Origin: Aquibium sp. ELW1220
GTDB lineage: Bacteria > Pseudomonadota > Alphaproteobacteria > Rhizobiales > Rhizobiaceae
NCBI RefSeq assembly: GCF_030398385.1
Contig: NZ_JAOAOQ010000002.1
Span: 9,162-73,161, forward strand
Length of the DNA stretch: 64,000 nt
Direction: 5' to 3'
In this document: positions 32,261 through 41,956 of the stretch, piece by piece
Layout of the letters: each line of letters starts with the position of its first letter
Position numbering within the stretch: position 1 is the first letter of the stretch
Position numbers and translations under genes: made by a program
The notes under the pieces: generated by a model
Databases searched by the model: none
What the model was told of the DNA's origin: nothing
What the model saw: the letters and a program-made list of their open reading frames with translations, nothing else

Positions 32261-33244
32261 ATGAATATCCGCAGCGGCCTTCTCGCCGCACTTGTTCTGC
32301 TCGCGCCGGGCGCCGCACTCGCGCAGGACGTCACGCTGAAGTTCGGGCACGCGGCATCGTCGAGCCACCTGTTCCAGGACGGGCTGGTCATGTTCGCCGA
32401 CAAGGTCGCCGAAAAGACCGGCGGCAAGGTCAAGGTCGAGGTCTTCGGCGATCGGCAACTGGGCGACGACAAGCAGCTTCTCGAGGGCATCCAGCTCGGA
32501 ACCATCGACGGGGCGCTGGTCTCGGTGCCGACGATTCCGCTGACGCTGAACGCCCCCGCCTTCGACGCGCTCCAGCTGCCGTTCCTGGTGCCGAGCTACG
32601 ACAGGATGGCCGAAGTGCTCTCCTCCGACGTGGGCCAGCAGATGCTGGATACGCTGGGGGCGACGGGCATCAAGGGTCTCGGTTACATCGAGGCCGGCCA
32701 GCGCCACTTCCTGTCCCGCACGAAGCCGGTGCGATCGGTTGCGGACTTCGCGGGACTGAAGACGCGCATCGTTCCCACGCCGCTCCACAAGGCGATCTGG
32801 GAAGCCGTCGGCACGAACCCGATCGGCATGGCCTATGGCGAGGTCTTCTCGGCGCTGGAGACCGGCACCATCGACGCGGTGGAGATCAACCTCTCCTCCG
32901 CCTTCGCCGAGAGCTTCTACGAGGCCGCCAAGAACGCGACGCTGACCGGCCACTATTTCTGGCCCGGCGTGCTGATGATGGGCGGGCCCCGGTTCGACGG
33001 TCTGCCGGATGACGTGAAGACAGCCATCGTCGAGGCCGGGCACGAGGTCATCGCAGAGCATTATGCGCTCGCGCGGGACCAGGAGGCCGAAATCGCCAGG
33101 AAGCTGGAAGAGAAGGGCGTCATCATCTCGAAGCTCGACGATCTTGACGTGATGCAGGCACGAATGAAGCCGGTCTTCGATTCCTGGGTCGCCAAGGATC
33201 CGCTGATCCAGACCTTCGTGGACGCGGTGCGTCAGTCGAACTGA
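32261..33244 (+). CDS. TRAP transporter solute-binding protein, DctP type
   Basis: The 327-residue precursor has a clean signal peptide (G-L-L-A-A-L-V-L-L-A-P-G-A-A-L-A-Q) and begins its mature form D-V-T-L-K-F-G-H-A. The DctP signature includes F-A-D-K-V-A-E-K-T-G-G-K-V-K-V-E-V-F, Q-L-G-D-D-K-Q-L-L-E-G-I-Q-L-G-T-I-D and the conserved Arg in K-T-R-I-V-P-T-P that pairs with a ligand carboxylate. Periplasmic receptor for the two membrane subunits that follow. The ligand is probably an acid related to the hydantoinase/oxoprolinase substrates encoded downstream. Confidence 0.95.
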   Translation: MNIRSGLLAALVLLAPGAALAQDVTLKFGHAASSSHLFQDGLVMFADKVAEKTGGKVKVEVFGDRQLGDDKQLLEGIQLGTIDGALVSVPTIPLTLNAPAFDALQLPFLVPSYDRMAEVLSSDVGQQMLDTLGATGIKGLGYIEAGQRHFLSRTKPVRSVADFAGLKTRIVPTPLHKAIWEAVGTNPIGMAYGEVFSALETGTIDAVEINLSSAFAESFYEAAKNATLTGHYFWPGVLMMGGPRFDGLPDDVKTAIVEAGHEVIAEHYALARDQEAEIARKLEEKGVIISKLDDLDVMQARMKPVFDSWVAKDPLIQTFVDAVRQSN

Positions 33245-33365
33245 GCGAAACCGGGCGGCGCGCCGGACCGGCCGCCGCCCCTCTCCAGTCATCCATCAGG
33301 TGCGGGCGCCTTGCGACGGTCGTGTTGCCGTCACGGTGGAGGCATGCCCGCGAGGAGGCCGATCG

Positions 33366-33926
33366 ATGCTCGCATTGCGACGCGCTTTCGACGCGGTGGT
33401 ATCCACGGTCGTCGTCTGGATGCTGATCGTTCTGCTCGTGGTGATGACCACGCAGGTCGTCCTTCGCTACGGCTTCTCGGCCTCGCTGATCTGGGCCGAG
33501 GAGACCTCGCGCTACCTCCTGATCTGGGTCACATTCCTGTCGATCGTGCTGGCCTACGAGCGCGGCGAGATCGCCAGCGTCCCGATGCTGCGGGACGCGC
33601 TCCCGCGCAAGGCCGGGCTCGTGCTGGCGATGTTCGCCAATGTCTGCGGGATCGTCCTGCTTGCGGTTCTGGTCTGGTACGGCCTGGTCTATGCCAACCG
33701 GCTCGGCTCCGCCCCGATCCCGGCCATGAAGTTCCTTCTCGGCGACCTCTTCGGCCCCGGTTTCCCGACGCCCGCCATGTACTGGGTCTACGTCTCCCTG
33801 CCGATCGGCCTGTCCATCCTCGCCCTGCGGCTGGCCGTGGACATCATCCTCTACGGGCGGATGATGGCAACGGGGGAGAGTGCGGCCGACCTTCGCGACG
33901 GCGGCGTCCCGGAGGGACATCCATGA
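33366..33926 (+). CDS. TRAP transporter small permease, DctQ type
   Basis: The start at 33366 (M-L-A-L-R-R-A-F-D) is supported by GAGGAGG seven bases upstream; the frame extends to 33300 without support. The 186-residue protein has four membrane helices and the R-Y-G-F-x-x-S-L-I-W-A-E-E-T-S-R-Y motif of DctQ around residues 39-57. It binds the large subunit and is essential for transport. Its stop overlaps the DctM start (ATGA). Confidence 0.92.
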   Translation: MLALRRAFDAVVSTVVVWMLIVLLVVMTTQVVLRYGFSASLIWAEETSRYLLIWVTFLSIVLAYERGEIASVPMLRDALPRKAGLVLAMFANVCGIVLLAVLVWYGLVYANRLGSAPIPAMKFLLGDLFGPGFPTPAMYWVYVSLPIGLSILALRLAVDIILYGRMMATGESAADLRDGGVPEGHP

Positions 33927-35197
33927 TCCTCTATCTGGGCATCTTCTTCCTCGCCCTGCTCATCGGCATGCCGGTGGCCCTCGGTCTCGGCGCGGCGTCG
34001 CTCGTCTACCTGCTGATCGAAGGCCACGGCCACCTGCTCGTCGCCTTCCCGCAGCGGATGATCGCCGGCATCGACAGCTTCCTGCTGCTGACGATCCCCT
34101 TCTTCATCCTGGCCGGCAACCTGATGGGCGCCGCCAACCTGACCGGTCACATCGTTCGTGCCGCGCAGTTTGCGGTCGGCCGGATCAAGGGGGGCCTGGC
34201 CGTCGTCAACGTCCTGTCGAGCTTCCTCCTCTCGGGTTCGAGCGGCGCGGCGACTTCGGAGGCGGCCGCCGTCGGCGGCATCATGATCCCGCCGATGAAG
34301 CGGGACGGCTACCCGCCGGCCTATGCAGCGGCGCTGACGGCGGTGGGCTCGCTGCTCGGGCCGATGATTCCCCCGTCGCTGCCGCTGATTCTCTTCGGCG
34401 TCCTCACGGGCACGTCGATCGGCGACCTGTTCCTGGCCGGCATCCTACCCGGTCTGCTGCTGGGCAGCCTCCTGATGGCCTACGCCCTGTGGAAGGGCCG
34501 GCGCGAAAACCATCCCGTCGCCGCCCCCATCCCGCGCGAGGAACGCCGCGGCATCCTGATCGCGACGCTCCCGGCCGTCGTCCTGCCGATCTTCATCGTG
34601 GTCGGCATCCGCAGCGGCATCTTCACCCCGACGGAGGCAGCCGGTGTCGCCTGCATCTATGCGCTGGCGATCGGCTTCCTGGTCTATCGTTCGCTCACCT
34701 GGGAGAAGCTCAGGACGAGCTTCTACGACACCGCCACGATGTCGGCAGGCGTGATGCTCGTCGTCGCGATGGCCAGCATGACGGGCTTCGTGCTCGGCAT
34801 CGAGAGCCTGCCGCAGAAGGTCGCCGCCCTCATCCTGGGGCTGACGGACTCGCCGGTGCTGCTTGTCGTCCTGCTCAATGTCATCCTGCTGGTCCTGGGC
34901 CTGTTCCTGGAGCCTCTAGCGGCGATGGTCCTGATCATTCCCGTCCTGAACGCCCTGTCGCCGTCGATCGGGATGGATCCGGTGCAGATGGGCGTAATGG
35001 TGGTGCTCAACCTGATGATCGGCATGTGCACGCCGCCGGTGGGCCTCGTGCTGTTCATCGTCGGTTCGATCGCCCGGACGCCGATCCAGGCGGTGGCACG
35101 GGCGGCCCTGCCGATGCTCGGCCTGTGCATCATCGTGCTGGTGCTGGTCGCGACCCTGCCCGGGCTGTCGCTGTTCATTCCAGACCTGTTCCGGTGA
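33923..35197 (+). CDS. TRAP transporter large permease, DctM type
   Basis: The ATG at 33923 overlaps the DctQ stop. The 424-residue, about 12-helix membrane protein shows the DctM pattern: F-L-L-L-T-I-P-F-F-I-L-A-G-N-L-M at ~51-66, G-S-S-G-A-A-T-S-E-A-A-A-V-G near 107-120, P-P-S-L-P-L-I-L-F-G around 152 and N-L-M-I-G-M-C-T-P-P-V-G close to the end. It is the ion-coupled channel subunit. An IclR gene follows after 7 bases, so transporter and regulator share an operon. Confidence 0.95.
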   Translation: MILYLGIFFLALLIGMPVALGLGAASLVYLLIEGHGHLLVAFPQRMIAGIDSFLLLTIPFFILAGNLMGAANLTGHIVRAAQFAVGRIKGGLAVVNVLSSFLLSGSSGAATSEAAAVGGIMIPPMKRDGYPPAYAAALTAVGSLLGPMIPPSLPLILFGVLTGTSIGDLFLAGILPGLLLGSLLMAYALWKGRRENHPVAAPIPREERRGILIATLPAVVLPIFIVVGIRSGIFTPTEAAGVACIYALAIGFLVYRSLTWEKLRTSFYDTATMSAGVMLVVAMASMTGFVLGIESLPQKVAALILGLTDSPVLLVVLLNVILLVLGLFLEPLAAMVLIIPVLNALSPSIGMDPVQMGVMVVLNLMIGMCTPPVGLVLFIVGSIARTPIQAVARAALPMLGLCIIVLVLVATLPGLSLFIPDLFR

Positions 35198-35204
35198 GGC
35201 CGTC

Positions 35205-35975
35205 ATGAGCGTCGAACTCGACAAGTCGGTCAACCAGTCCACCCAGATGGCCTTCATGATCATCGAGGTGATGGCCGAGATCGGGCATCCGGTCGGGCTC
35301 TCCGACCTGGCGCGCCGGATCGGCGTGTCCAAGGTCCGGGTCTTCCGCTTCCTGCGCACGCTCCTTTCGCTCGGCTATGTCCTCCAGGATCCGACGACCG
35401 AGAAGTATCGGCTGTCCTACAAGCTCTACCACCTCGGCCAGGCGCTGGCCGATTCGACCGACATCCTGCGCGAAGCCCGGCCCGTGATGGTCGAGCTGCG
35501 CGATGCGACCGGCTTCACCGTGTCCTTCTCGCAGATGGAGGCGACGGGCATGCGCATCCTCGACATGGTGCGCACCGAGCAACCGGTCGCCATCGTGACC
35601 CGGCCCGGCGCGCTGCTCGACTTCCATGCGTCGGCACAGGGCAAGATCGCGCTGGCATTCGGCGGCGCACAGCTCGCCAGAACGGCGTTGCGGCAATGGA
35701 CCAGCGAGACGCCGACCGATCGCAGCCTCGTCGAGGGCGAGGTCGATGCCGTCAAGGTGCGCGGCTGGGCCGATGCACCCAACCAGACGCTGCAGGGGGT
35801 TACCGCCGTCTCCGCGCCGATCTTCGACATGAAGGGCGGGTTCGTGGCGACGCTGACGATCGCCGGCCCCACCAACACCATCGGGACGCCGCCCGCCGAA
35901 CGCTTCATCGAGGCGCTGACCGGGGCTGCCCGCAAGATCTCCACGAATCTGGGAAATACGGACCAACGCGCATGA
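35205..35975 (+). CDS. IclR-family transcriptional regulator
   Basis: A 256-residue protein with the N-terminal winged helix (G-L-S-D-L-A-R-R-I-G-V-S-K-V-R-V-F-R-F-L at ~30-50) and the IclR ligand domain from ~80. The usual H-A-T-A-x-G-K motif reads F-H-A-S-A-Q-G-K here. It is encoded inside the operon it is likely to control, between the TRAP and hydantoinase genes, and overlaps the start of hyuA by 4 bases. The palindrome at 32226 is its probable binding site. Confidence 0.92.
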   Translation: MSVELDKSVNQSTQMAFMIIEVMAEIGHPVGLSDLARRIGVSKVRVFRFLRTLLSLGYVLQDPTTEKYRLSYKLYHLGQALADSTDILREARPVMVELRDATGFTVSFSQMEATGMRILDMVRTEQPVAIVTRPGALLDFHASAQGKIALAFGGAQLARTALRQWTSETPTDRSLVEGEVDAVKVRGWADAPNQTLQGVTAVSAPIFDMKGGFVATLTIAGPTNTIGTPPAERFIEALTGAARKISTNLGNTDQRA

Positions 35976-38044
35976 CAAGATACTCGCTAGCGGTGGACAT
36001 CGGCGGCACCTTCACCGATGCCGTCCTCCTGGCCGACGACGGCCGCACCTTCGTCGACAAGACGCTGACGACGCATGGCAACCTGCTCGAGGGCTTCTTC
36101 CGCGGCGTCGATCTGGTGATGGGGCGGGCAGGCATCGCGCCGTCCGACGTCAACGATGTGGTCGTTCATGCCACCACGGTGGTCACCAATGCCCTCATCG
36201 AGCGGAAGGGGCCGCCCGTCGGACTGATCCTGACGAAGGGTTTCACCGACATCCTCTACATCCGCGATGAACATCGCTACGACATGTACGATCCCCAGAT
36301 CGAGTTCGCCGAGCCGCTGATCCCGCGCGAGCGGACATGGCCGCTCGACGAGCGCGTCCTGGCGGACGGCACGGTCGAGAAGGGCGCAAGCGAGGCCGAG
36401 ATCGCCACCATCGCGCGGGAATGCCGGTCGCGCGGCATCCAGTCCGTCGCCGTCAGCCTCATCAACGCCTATCGCAACGGCGAGAACGAAGCGCTGGTAG
36501 CCGAGATCTTCGCGCGCGAGACGCCGGAAATCTTCGTCTCGCTGTCGTCGGTGATCGCGCCGCAGATGCGGGAATACCTGCGCACTTCCACGGTCGCCAT
36601 CAACGCCTATACCGTGCCCATCACCCGCCCCTATCTCGAAGCGCTGATCGCCGAGCTGGAGCGGCGCGGCTTCACGCAGCAGCCGCTGATCATGCTGTCG
36701 AACGGCGGCGTGATCGGCGCGGCGCGTGCAGGGACGCTGCCGGTCAGGATGATCGAGAGCGGCCCGGCCGCAGGCGCGCTGGTCGCCTGCTACTTTTCCC
36801 GCATGTTCGGTCTGCCAGACCTGATCTCCTTCGACATGGGCGGGACCACGGCCAAGGCCTGCATGATCCAGAACCACGAGCCGCTGGTGACCAGCACGTT
36901 CGAGGTAGATCGCCGCTACCGGTTCAAGCCGGGTTCGGGCATGCCGATCACCGTGCCGTCGATCGACATGATCGAGATCGGTGCCGGCGGCGGCTCCATC
37001 GCCTGGGTGGACGAGCTCGGCCTGCTGCGGACGGGACCCGAAAGCGCGGGATCTATCCCCGGCCCGGTCTGCTATGGCCGCGGCGGAACGGAGCCCTGCG
37101 TGACCGACGCCGACGTGGTGCTCGGCATCCTCGATCCCGACCGTTTCCTGGGCGGCGACATGAAGCTCGACGCGGACGGCGCACGGGCCGCCATCGCCAC
37201 GCTCGGCGCGCGGATCGGCCTCACGTCCGAGCAGGCCGCCTGGGGAATGTACGAGGTCGTGTGCGAGCAGATGGCCGCCGCCGCGCGCACCCACGCCACC
37301 GACCGCGGCGTCGACTATCGCGGCCTGCCGATGCTGGCCTTCGGCGGCGCCGGCCCGGTGCATGCCTGCCTGGTGGCCGACCTGATCGAGTCGACGCAGG
37401 TCATCTATCCGCCGCTGGCTTCGGTGCTCTCGGCCTTCGGAACGCTGGTGACGCCGGCGCAGATCGATCTCGTCCGCAGCCAGCTCGGACTGATCGACCG
37501 GTTCGATACGGCGACCGCCCGCGACTTCGTCAGCCAGATGACGGAGGAGGGAACCGCGGCCCTGACCGAGGCGGGGCTCGCGCCCGCCGACATCGGCTTC
37601 GTCTTCGGTGCCGACCTGCGCTACTTCGGCCAGCAGTCCGAACTGCGGATCGAACTTCCCTTCGACCCCCGCGCAGGCCTCGACACCGCTGCCATGCGCG
37701 CGATCTTCGACAGGGAATACGTCGCGCAGTACGGGCTGAAGCTCGACATGCCGATCGAACTGGTCAACTGGCACGTCACCGCGCGCGGCAGCCTGCCCGA
37801 TCGCGCAGCCGCCCATGTGGCGAAAGGAAACAGCCGCCCGACGCCGCGCAGCCGCATCGTCCACATCCGCGGCAAGCCGGTCGAGACGGCGGTCTATTCC
37901 CGCACCGAGTTGATGGAGGACGATCCCATTGCCGGCCCGGTGATCGTGGAAGAGCGCGAGACGACGATCTTCGTCCTGCCCGGCTGGACGATCCGCCTGC
38001 ACCCCAACGGCAGCCTCGTTGCCGACAAGATCACGGAGCGCTGA
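35972..38044 (+). CDS. Hydantoinase/oxoprolinase subunit A (HyuA type)
   Basis: The ATG at 35972 overlaps the IclR stop. The 690-residue protein opens with the ATP-binding D-I-G-G-T-F-T-D (residues 9-16), followed by the Hydant_A_N region (to ~180) and the Hydantoinase_A core with M-G-G-T-T-A-K near 290 and G-A-G-G-G-S-I-A-W near 332. In this family the A and B subunits together open 5-oxoproline, N-methylhydantoin or carboxylate a-ketone substrates using ATP; acetone and acetophenone carboxylases are relatives. Subunit B follows directly. Exact chemistry cannot be read from sequence, but the TRAP and CoA-ligase genes fit acid catabolism. Confidence 0.93.
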   Translation: MTRYSLAVDIGGTFTDAVLLADDGRTFVDKTLTTHGNLLEGFFRGVDLVMGRAGIAPSDVNDVVVHATTVVTNALIERKGPPVGLILTKGFTDILYIRDEHRYDMYDPQIEFAEPLIPRERTWPLDERVLADGTVEKGASEAEIATIARECRSRGIQSVAVSLINAYRNGENEALVAEIFARETPEIFVSLSSVIAPQMREYLRTSTVAINAYTVPITRPYLEALIAELERRGFTQQPLIMLSNGGVIGAARAGTLPVRMIESGPAAGALVACYFSRMFGLPDLISFDMGGTTAKACMIQNHEPLVTSTFEVDRRYRFKPGSGMPITVPSIDMIEIGAGGGSIAWVDELGLLRTGPESAGSIPGPVCYGRGGTEPCVTDADVVLGILDPDRFLGGDMKLDADGARAAIATLGARIGLTSEQAAWGMYEVVCEQMAAAARTHATDRGVDYRGLPMLAFGGAGPVHACLVADLIESTQVIYPPLASVLSAFGTLVTPAQIDLVRSQLGLIDRFDTATARDFVSQMTEEGTAALTEAGLAPADIGFVFGADLRYFGQQSELRIELPFDPRAGLDTAAMRAIFDREYVAQYGLKLDMPIELVNWHVTARGSLPDRAAAHVAKGNSRPTPRSRIVHIRGKPVETAVYSRTELMEDDPIAGPVIVEERETTIFVLPGWTIRLHPNGSLVADKITER

Positions 38045-38046
38045 AC

Positions 38047-39615
38047 ATGGACGGTGTCGAACTTCAGATCCTCTGGTCCAACGTGATCGGGATCGTTTCC
38101 GAGCAGGCCCGCGCGCTGCAGCGCATCGCCTTCTCGCCCATCGTGCGCGAGGCGGGCGACCTGGCCAACGGCATCTTCGACGCCCGCGCCCGCATGGTGG
38201 CGCAGGCGGTGACGGGGACGCCCGGCCACATCAACTCGCTGGCCGCCGCGGCCGCCAACCTGCTCAGGCATGTCGATGCCGACAGCCTGAAGCCCGGCGA
38301 CGTGCTGATCACCAACGATCCCTGGATGTCGGCCGGCCACTTCTTCGACATCACCGTCCTGTCGCCGATCTTCCGGGGAGACAGGATCATCGGCTATGCC
38401 GGCTCGACGATCCACCACACCGACATCGGCGGCTACGGCATCGGATCCGGCGCGCGCGACATCCACGAAGAGGGACTGTGGATCCCCGTCCTCAAGCTCT
38501 ACGAGGCGGGGGTGCGCAACGAGACCCTGTTTTCGATCATCACGCGCAATGTCCGCACGCCCGACGCCCTGCTCGGCGATCTCGGCGCGCAGGTGTCCTC
38601 CGGCATGATCGCCTCCCAGCGCCTCAACGCGCTGTGCGACCGCTACGGCCTGGACGACATCGAGACGCTGGCCGACGAGATCATCGCGCGGTCCGACAAG
38701 GCGACGCGCGAATCGATCCGGGCCCTCCCCGGCGGGACCTTCCATGGCGAATCCACCTTCGACGTCCCCGGCGGTGACCGGATCACGCTGAAGACGGCCG
38801 TGACCATCGACAACGAGGCCGGCGAGATCACCGTCGACTTCGCGGGATCGTCCGGCCGCAGCCCGCGCGGCATCAACGTCGTGCCCGCATACACGCAGGC
38901 CTACGCGACCTTCGCGATCCGCTCCACGCTCAATCCGGACCTGCCGAACAACGCGGGATCGCTGGCGCCGATCAGGATGAAGCTGCCGGACGACTGCATC
39001 GTCAACGCCACCTATCCGTCTCCGGTGAATGCCCGGCACGTGGTCGGCATGTACGTGCCCTTCCCGATCCTCAACGCCCTGGCGCAGGTGGTCCCCGACA
39101 AGGTCGTTGCCGAAGGCTCCGGCGCTGTGTGGACGGTGCAGATCCAGGGGCAGGACAGCGAAGGCCGGGCCTTCACCTCGTCGATGTTCAACTATTCCGG
39201 CGGCATGGGCGCGCGCGCAGGCAAGCCGGGCATTTCGGCCGTCTGCTATCCGACCGGCGTCTCCGCCGTTCCGGTCGAGGTGCTCGAGGCCGCCTACCCG
39301 ATCGTCTTCACCTGCAAGGAACTGGAACGCGGCTCGGGCGGAGGCGGCCTGCAGCGGGGTGGTGACGGCCAGCGGATCGGCTTCCGGATGCGGACGACCC
39401 AGCCCTGGCTGCTGAACACCGTCCCCAGCCGCCTGCTCGAGGCGCCACAGGGGCTCGCCGGCGGCGAACCCGGACGGGCCGGACAGTTTCTCGTGAACGG
39501 CAAGGCGACCGTGCTGTCGGGCAAGACGGACATGAAGGCCGGCGACGAGGTGATGATGATCACGCCGGGCGGCGGCGGCTTCGGTGCGCCGGCGGCAGCC
39601 GGAGCCGATGGCTAA
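38047..39615 (+). CDS. Hydantoinase/oxoprolinase subunit B (HyuB type)
   Basis: A 522-residue protein starting two bases after subunit A. The HyuB pattern is clear: F-S-P-I-V-R-E-A-G-D-L-A-N-G-I-F-D near the start, T-N-D-P-W-x-S-A-G-H at ~86-97, H-H-T-D-I-G-G at ~119-125 and the late R-G-S-G-G-G-G-L-Q-R-G-G-D-G segment. It forms the catalytic complex with HyuA in the cytoplasm. The C-terminal D-E-V-M-M-I-T-P-G-G-G-G-F-G-A-P is the family ending, so the gene is complete. Confidence 0.93.
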   Translation: MDGVELQILWSNVIGIVSEQARALQRIAFSPIVREAGDLANGIFDARARMVAQAVTGTPGHINSLAAAAANLLRHVDADSLKPGDVLITNDPWMSAGHFFDITVLSPIFRGDRIIGYAGSTIHHTDIGGYGIGSGARDIHEEGLWIPVLKLYEAGVRNETLFSIITRNVRTPDALLGDLGAQVSSGMIASQRLNALCDRYGLDDIETLADEIIARSDKATRESIRALPGGTFHGESTFDVPGGDRITLKTAVTIDNEAGEITVDFAGSSGRSPRGINVVPAYTQAYATFAIRSTLNPDLPNNAGSLAPIRMKLPDDCIVNATYPSPVNARHVVGMYVPFPILNALAQVVPDKVVAEGSGAVWTVQIQGQDSEGRAFTSSMFNYSGGMGARAGKPGISAVCYPTGVSAVPVEVLEAAYPIVFTCKELERGSGGGGLQRGGDGQRIGFRMRTTQPWLLNTVPSRLLEAPQGLAGGEPGRAGQFLVNGKATVLSGKTDMKAGDEVMMITPGGGGFGAPAAAGADG

Positions 39616-39633
39616 CCGATGGAGGAGAGACGG

Positions 39634-40026
39634 ATGAGCGAGCTTCAACCCTTTCGCATGCCCGTGAAATGGGAGGACCTGCCGCGCTTCACCGTGCGCG
39701 AGCACGTCAGCCGGGCAGGCTTCCGCGGCGAGGACGTGCTCCTGGTCATGAACTGGCTGGAGCCGGGCATGACCATCGGCATGCACAAGCATCCCTTCGA
39801 GCAGATAGCCGTCGTCCTGACCGGCCGGATGCGCTGGACCGTCGGCGACGAGACCTTCGAGGTCGGCGCAGGAGAAGTGCTGCGCGTGCCGCCGGACGTA
39901 ATGCATGGCGGCATTCCGATCTCGGACGAGGTGGTCATGAACCTCGACATCTTCTGCCCGATCCGGAAGGACTATCTCGAGATCGTCGACCATCAGGCCG
40001 CGGATTTTCCGCCCGCGGACGACTGA
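39634..40026 (+). CDS. Cupin-domain protein
   Basis: The start at 39634 (M-S-E-L-Q-P-F-R) is chosen because the earlier ATG at 39619 lies inside the GGAGGAG ribosome site. The 130-residue single-domain cupin has G-M-x-I-G-M-H-K-H-P-F-E-Q near residues 43-56 and P-P-D-V-M-H-G-G at about 88-95, supplying His/Glu metal ligands. It may be a small isomerase, a dioxygenase-like enzyme or a sensor. It is in the hydantoinase operon, so it probably handles the ring-opened or upstream form of the same substrate. Confidence 0.88.
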   Translation: MSELQPFRMPVKWEDLPRFTVREHVSRAGFRGEDVLLVMNWLEPGMTIGMHKHPFEQIAVVLTGRMRWTVGDETFEVGAGEVLRVPPDVMHGGIPISDEVVMNLDIFCPIRKDYLEIVDHQAADFPPADD

Positions 40027-40169
40027 GATGATCGCCCCGGCAGCCAGCCATCACCTTGCCACACCCCTCGCGGCAGGGCAGATTCCGGGTCCGTGGACCG
40101 GGTGCGCGAAAGGGAGGCAAGCATGGGCGACGCATCGGCGCGATCCCGCCCGTCAGGGGAGGTCGTGAC

Positions 40170-41708
40170 GTGAATCCCGCACGCTGGCTGGAGCGGGCGG
40201 CCCTGCTCTGGCCGCAGCGCCCGGCGCTGTTCAGGGGAGCCGAACAGGTGGCCGACTATGCCGGCTTCGAGGCGCGCGCCGGTTCCCTGGCCGCCGGACT
40301 GAAGGCCGCGGGCATCGCCCCCGGCGACCGGGTCGCGCTCTTTCTCGCGAACCGCACCGACTATCTGGTCGCGATGCAGGCGATCTGGCGGATCGGCGCG
40401 GTGGCCGTGCCGATCAACGCCAAGCTGCACGAGAAGGAAGCGGCCTTCATCCTCGACCATTCCGGCACGCGGCTCGCCTTCACCGATGCCGCGCATGCGG
40501 GAGGACTGGCTGCGCTCGCGCCGGCCACCCGCATCGTCGATATGGACGGGCCGGGTTTCGACGCGCTGCTGTCAGGCCCGCCGCCGCCGCTTCACCCCAC
40601 GAAGCAGGACGATCTGGTCTGGCTCTTCTACACCTCCGGTACCACCGGGCGTCCGAAAGGGGCGATGCTCACGCCGGCGAACCTCCAGGCCATGGCGATG
40701 AGCTATTTCGCCGATGTCGACGCGGCCGAGGCGGCCGACGCCAAGGTTTACGCGGCGCCGATCTCGCACGGGGCAGGGCTCTATCAGTTCATCTACCTGA
40801 TCGTCGGCGCGCGCCACGTCGTTCCGGCGTCGGGCGCTTTCGACAGCGACGAGATCCTCGATCTGGCGGAAACCCTGGATCGGCTGTGCTTCTTCGCCGC
40901 TCCCACGATGATCCGGCGTCTCATCGGCGCCGCGCGGGCGCGGGGCAGCCGTGGGGACGGCATACGCACCATCGTCTATGGCGGTGGTCCCATGTATCTG
41001 GCCGACATCCGCGACGCGATGGACCAGTTCGGCACCCGCTTCGTCCAGATCTACGGACAGGGCGAGACGCCGATGACGATCACCGCCCTGCACCGCCAGG
41101 CGCACGCGGAAGCGCTCGTGGCCGACCAGGGCGATCCGATCCAGGCGCATCGGCTGGCCTCGGTCGGCGTCGCGCAGGCGGCATGCGAGGTGGCGGTCCT
41201 GGGCGAGGACGACCAGCCCCTGCCCCATGGCGAGATCGGTGAAGTCGCCGTCCGCGGCCCTTCGGTGATGAAGGGCTACTGGAACGATCCGGCCGCCACG
41301 GAAGCGGCGATCCGCGGCGGCTGGCTTCACACCGGCGACATGGGCGCGCTGGACGATGCGGGCTTCCTCACCCTCCACGACCGGTCGAAGGACGTCATCA
41401 TCTCGGGCGGGACCAACATCTACCCGCGCGAGGTCGAGGAGGCGCTGCTCGACCATCCGGCTGTGGCGGAGGTTTCCGTGATCGGGCGACCCGATCCGGA
41501 ATGGGGAGAGATCGTGGTCGCATGCCTGGTGCGGGAGCCCGGCGCGACGGTCGACGAGGTGACGCTCGACGCCCATTGCACCGCCCGGATCGCCCGGTTC
41601 AAGCGGCCGAAGGCCTATGTGTGGCTGCCGGATCTGCCGAAGAACGCCTACGGCAAGGTGCTGAAGACCGAGTTGCGCAGGCTGCACGCGTCGGACCGAC
41701 CGGCATAA
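40170..41708 (+). CDS. AMP-binding acyl-CoA ligase family enzyme
   Basis: GTG 40170 is the start: GGGGAGG lies seven bases upstream and the in-frame ATG at 40056 has no ribosome site. The 512-residue enzyme has the P-loop motif Y-T-S-G-T-T-G-R-P-K-G at 154-164, Y-G-Q-G-E-T-P at about 333-339, the H-T-G-D motif near 391-394 and K-N-A-Y-G-K close to the end with the catalytic Lys. Such enzymes activate an acid as acyl-AMP and then join it to CoA. Placed after the hydantoinase genes, it would activate the acid they release. Confidence 0.93.
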   Translation: MNPARWLERAALLWPQRPALFRGAEQVADYAGFEARAGSLAAGLKAAGIAPGDRVALFLANRTDYLVAMQAIWRIGAVAVPINAKLHEKEAAFILDHSGTRLAFTDAAHAGGLAALAPATRIVDMDGPGFDALLSGPPPPLHPTKQDDLVWLFYTSGTTGRPKGAMLTPANLQAMAMSYFADVDAAEAADAKVYAAPISHGAGLYQFIYLIVGARHVVPASGAFDSDEILDLAETLDRLCFFAAPTMIRRLIGAARARGSRGDGIRTIVYGGGPMYLADIRDAMDQFGTRFVQIYGQGETPMTITALHRQAHAEALVADQGDPIQAHRLASVGVAQAACEVAVLGEDDQPLPHGEIGEVAVRGPSVMKGYWNDPAATEAAIRGGWLHTGDMGALDDAGFLTLHDRSKDVIISGGTNIYPREVEEALLDHPAVAEVSVIGRPDPEWGEIVVACLVREPGATVDEVTLDAHCTARIARFKRPKAYVWLPDLPKNAYGKVLKTELRRLHASDRPA

Positions 41709-41956
41709 GGTGAAGCCCCGACCGCTCCGATCGCTGCTCCGGCACCATCGCTTTGACCGGACGTTGGACCAGGCCAACCGAAAAGATCGCCCGGCGACGA
41801 TTTTCCGATCGCCCCGTCTGGACTTTGCCGACCGGACGGGTTTTGCCTCGCCAGGAACGGACAGGCCCCGCCCGAAGGGTTCGGCGGCGTGCGGATCACT
41901 CGGCGGAACCGCACGCACACTTGCGGCCCTGCCGACCCAAAGCAGGAGGACGAGCC

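Noticed and set aside
31994-33292. Upstream extension of the PgpA-like frame on the minus strand, antisense to the TRAP binding-protein gene
   Set aside because: It runs through a gene with a clear signal peptide and TRAP motifs on the other strand, and its sequence is Arg/Gly/His-rich without domains. Only the part after the ATG at 31993 is kept.
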